Below, piece by piece: positions 21,270-24,106 of a stretch of DNA of 24,106 bases. Position 1 is the stretch's first letter. Each line of letters begins with the position of its first letter. The position numbers and the translations under genes are program-made. The DNA comes from Plantago elongata (Eukaryota > Streptophyta > Magnoliopsida > Lamiales > Plantaginaceae): positions 1-24,106 of the forward strand of contig JAYMSP010002470.1 of the NCBI GenBank assembly GCA_036897095.1, read 5' to 3'. A model generated the notes under the pieces. That model saw only the letters and a list, made by a program, of their open reading frames with translations, was not told the DNA's origin and did no database searches.

Positions 21270-21810
21270 TATAGTTACTTTTAATAATGAATAAAATTAA
21301 TTAATTAATCAAAAAAATAAAATTTACAAATAATGTCAATCATTATCTAACATCCAAAACTAGTTTAGTTTTATTGTAATTATAAATAGTGTAAAATACG
21401 ACTCATCATGCCGGATTTGATTTGTAAGTGATAGGATCTAAGTTGAACCCGTTCAGGACCCCACAGGTAGAGATAACATATACTCCTCCCGTTAAATAAT
21501 AACTTATACATGCTTCGTCTTTTTTTTTTTAAATAAATTGTATCCCTCAAACTCAAACCAAATATAAAAAAAAATTATAACACACTTTATATAGTTGACT
21601 CCCAACAACTCCGAAGTAGTATGTTGGTTCCCTACAAAACACATAAGAATTACTCAATTTGTTCCGAATTTAACATCTTCATTCAATTTTGAAACATCTC
21701 AATCAACTCTACATAACTTAAATAAAAATTCGGTTTCCTTCTTTATTTATTATCTATCATACATTTTCACGATCTCTGGTAGTCTATGCAATCTATTTCA
21801 TACTTTATTA
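21270..21810. other. AT-rich DNA, possibly Helitron interior
   Basis: No supported gene. ACTCCTCCCGTTAAATAAT at 21482 and GGACGGAGTATT near 22189-22200 look like degenerate Stowaway ends and may be the borders of an older element around the clear one at 21811-22118. The similarity beyond ~10 bases is weak. The 98-codon plus-strand frame at 21595-21891 runs into the Stowaway repeat and is not a gene. Confidence 0.45.
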
Positions 21811-22118
21811 CTCCTTCCGTCCCAACTTCATATTCTCGTATTTCATTTTAGTTATTTTGGTCCGTCACAACTTCATCTTCTCATCCCTTAAATGGAAAAT
21901 TTTACTCCTACTTTACTTTTTCCCCTACTTTATCACTATTTTTCCTACTTTTAGAACCGAAAACTTTAATTCCATTCCAAACAGTTAAGTACACATTGAT
22001 CCGAAGATCCATGTAAATCAAAATAACCACAAAAATCTTATCACCTTCTCTCATACTTTATTCAGTTTTTTCTTCCTGTGCCTGGGGCCATGGGAAGTTC
22101 AACTTGGGACGGAGGGAG
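21811..22118. mobile_element. Stowaway MITE (Tc1/mariner-type, non-autonomous)
   Basis: The left end is CTCCTTCCGTCCCAACTT. The right end, on the opposite strand, is CTCCCTCCGTCCCAAGTT. Both are flanked by TA (21809-21810 and 22119-22120). CTCCCTCCGTCCC with a TA duplication is the diagnostic Stowaway terminus. The element is 308 bp with no coding capacity and would have moved using a mariner-like transposase from elsewhere. Confidence 0.9.
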
Positions 22119-22440
22119 TATTATTTATTATATTTTATTCATTCTCTTACAATTTGTGTTTGGGCACAAAAAGTTAAATCTGGTATATGGACGGAGTATT
22201 ATTTTGCAGATATAATCTTATATGTTATGGTAATTTTCTTGGCACCCACCCTGCAGTCTTGCACCCCTTTTCTGAAAAACGTATGTTTTACTAACTTAAC
22301 TATAAAATGTTGGTTGGGTCTTGTTTTACGAAGGTACGTAACTAATTCGAGTATATGTCTCTAACCCGGACCTGGACTTTTATTATTTCAAATAAATTTG
22401 AATTCGGCATTTATCTTCAACTCCTCGTCGTTCTATCATC
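22119..22440. other. Spacer with no supported gene
   Basis: The plus-strand frame at 22104-22364 begins inside the Stowaway end and shows no known motif, so it is rejected as a gene. Beyond the possible degenerate Stowaway end near 22190 I see nothing else. Confidence 0.5.
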
Positions 22441-22749
22441 TCTCCCGATCGATTTCATCTTCCGATCGATTTCTGTCTTGCACTCCTTGCATCTTTCGAT
22501 CTTCAACTGATCGATTTCATCTTCCGATCTTCAACTGAACCGAGCACTCCTTGCAAGCTTCTCTTCTGCCTTACTTTTCCTATCTTCCCAAATACACAGA
22601 AATTATAACACGATTGACCGATTTCATCTTCCGAATTTCCATCGGCCTCCCTACTCCACGCGGCTGACGACTCTTCATAGGCTTTGCTGCTCGACTCCGG
22701 CCTCCCTACTCCACGCGTTGAGGCAGATCTGAGCATCCTAAAATTGCAG
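22441..22749 (+). other. Leader-like exon with direct repeats and a splice donor
   Basis: A pyrimidine-rich stretch resembling a plant 5' untranslated exon ends at TTGCAG|GTATGC (donor GT at 22750-22751). Internal direct repeats include GATCGATTTCATCTTCCGAT at 22447 and 22509 with a diverged third copy at 22616, CACTCCTTGCA at 22481 and 22545, and CGGCCTCCCTACTCCACGCG at 22643 and 22698. It could be the first exon of a gene whose ankyrin exon is at 23767, or just repeat-rich intergenic DNA. A minus-strand frame of 127 codons covers it but has no recognisable motif. Confidence 0.3.
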
Positions 22750-23766
22750 GTATGCTGATGATTTATGTTATTCGATTTGATTTTCTGCAATCCGACTCTG
22801 TATTTAATAAAGAAATCAGTGTTTTGGTACTCTTTCCCTCTCTTTTCTGGGTTTGAACTGGATTTGATTCTGTGATTTTTGATCATCTTGAGAATAGCTT
22901 TTCGTCAAGATGCTATACTTTAGATGTAGTCCTTGTAGTGTATGACTGTAAAGAGAGCTTTTCTGGGTTCTAGATTTGTATATTGTTTGTTGTTGGACCA
23001 GGAGGCTTTAATTTTATTAGTGAAATGGTGCATGTAAGTAATACTAGAAACTTATTTGTAGAAGTCAGTATTAAAATATTTGGAGCATCTGAGTTTTGGT
23101 GTGATTGAGACTTATGAATGCTGGATATTTTGTTTAAAGCTAGTCGTGATTAATTGACAAAGCGCAACAATTTTGAATATCGCGACCAATTTTGTCGTGA
23201 TTTGCTTGTTGAATTGGTTTCTGGAAATATTAGATTTGTTCATATTGTAGAATATGTGTTTTGAGTTTAATTGAAATCTAAGCTTCAAATTAGTACCTTG
23301 CATTAGTGATTTAATACCGGGTGGTCAGTTTTGTTAGTACGGGTTTGTAGAGATTGTTTTGGGTGTGTAAATGTAGTTATGCCAGCCAAATTCCATGCGT
23401 CTCGGATTTTGTAATAGCATATATCTTTGCAGTAGACGATACAAATAGATGAAGGCTTCATTAGTATTTGCAATTTGATGTTCATGCAAGTGTTGTTTCC
23501 AAAATGCGTGAGCAGATATATTACCTTATGAAACTGAGATGTTTCGATACACAATGGAGTACAACCTGATATGGTACCTTTTGCCCAAGTTTGAAGTAAC
23601 AGTTTATTGAAATAGTGTTGAATCAATGATTTTTTACACTCTTTCATGTCGTGATCTTTGGTTGCAATTAACTTCATGACTCGAGACTCTTTCATGAGAT
23701 GCTCTTCAGTTCCTTGTGTATATGTAGTGGTGATGACCTTTTCTCCAATTTTTGGTGAACTTACAG
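22750..23766 (+). other. Intron-like or intergenic stretch
   Basis: T-rich on the plus strand, as plant introns are. It is bounded by a plausible donor (GTATGC at 22750) and a plausible acceptor (CTTACAG ending at 23766). No exon is recognisable inside. A minus-strand frame of 186 codons (23303-23863) crosses its right part and runs antisense to the ankyrin fragment. It has no known domain. Confidence 0.35.
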
Positions 23767-23933
23767 ATTTACTAAATGAGCTATTGCAACATTTACACAA
23801 GGACCCACTTATTAGATTTAGGGTAGACAGGAAAGGGCAAACAACATTGCATATAGCGGTCAAGGCACATAATGTTGATATTGTGGTGGAGCTCTTGAAA
23901 TCTGATCCATCTATCAGAGCCTTGAACTCTAAA
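23767..23933 (+). pseudogene. Ankyrin-repeat exon fragment, ITN1-like
   Basis: The plus-strand frame reads DLLNELLQHLHKDPLIRFRV, then DRKGQTTLHIAVKAHNVDIV and VELLKSDPSIRALNSK. This matches the ankyrin repeats of plant ITN1-type (ankyrin plus PGG membrane domain) proteins around their DPxIxFRxDxKGQTALHxAVKGQN segment. DRKGQTTLHIAV is the repeat's conserved turn and first helix. A splice acceptor TTACAG ends at 23766. After NSK the similarity stops abruptly where GNTALH would follow, with no good donor, and the frame continues as AT-rich non-homologous sequence. No start codon with homologous upstream sequence is visible. It is most likely a gene fragment. An intact gene with further exons beyond 24106 is less likely but not excluded. 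Confidence 0.6.
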
Positions 23934-24106
23934 TATTCCGTCTTAATTTTTTATGTCCTTATAAATTTGAACATTAGCCTGCATTTTTGAAATTGGTTTC
24001 ATGTTACTTGGTGCTGATGTAACATTTTATTTTAGGTAGAAACATCAATTTTAGCCTCGGTACATGTTACTATAATATGCTATACATTTATGTCCAGACA
24101 GTAAAG
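23934..24106. other. Window end, no supported feature
   Basis: AT-rich sequence after the ankyrin fragment. Nothing here continues the ankyrin repeat, and a next exon would have to lie outside the window. Confidence 0.5.

Noticed and set aside
21483..22197. Older Stowaway element surrounding the clear one
   Set aside because: The outer ends agree only over about ten bases, too little to define an element.

Overview
The window is nuclear DNA of a flowering plant, most likely a eudicot. The evidence is one spliced gene with seven coding exons and GT-AG introns, AT-rich intergenic DNA, and a dense mix of plant mobile elements (CACTA, Ty3/gypsy, Ty1/copia, Stowaway and probably Helitron). There is no operon structure and I see no RNA gene. 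I cannot support a species name.

Layout. Positions 1-338 are the end of a CACTA DNA transposon. Next come a broken Ty3/gypsy gag-protease fragment (340-828) and a probable 2.1-kb solo LTR (831-2932), both on the minus strand. Positions 2933-6250 are AT-rich DNA with no gene I can support. A structurally complete but dead Ty1/copia element fills 6251-11400 on the minus strand. Its two 315-bp LTRs, primer binding site and polypurine tract are all visible. It sits against a (CT)n microsatellite.

The gene-bearing part is 12.2-19.8 kb. Two small single-exon genes on the plus strand (12387-12575 and 14505-14708) encode related basic proteins of 62 and 67 residues whose family I do not recognise. 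They look like a tandem duplication, and part of the core promoter is shared. A large minus-strand gene (15994-19422) encodes a 495-residue protein with an RNA polymerase II CTD-interacting domain, a basic stretch, a coiled coil and a Pro/Gln-rich tail. This is the plant counterpart of RPRD1-type proteins. Its seven exons join in frame.

The right end is again repeat territory. It holds a ~1-kb imperfect palindrome that is symmetric along its whole length (20216-21213), then a Helitron-like 3' terminus 27 bp further on (21241-21269). A Stowaway MITE follows (21811-22118), then a pyrimidine-rich leader-like segment with direct repeats that ends in a splice donor. Last is an isolated ankyrin-repeat exon fragment (23767-23933) resembling ITN1-type ankyrin proteins.

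I found no defence system, cluster or other clearly new machinery. The features most worth following up are the paired small-protein genes, the near-perfectly centred palindrome as a possible hairpin-RNA source, and the possible Helitron capture of the ankyrin fragment.
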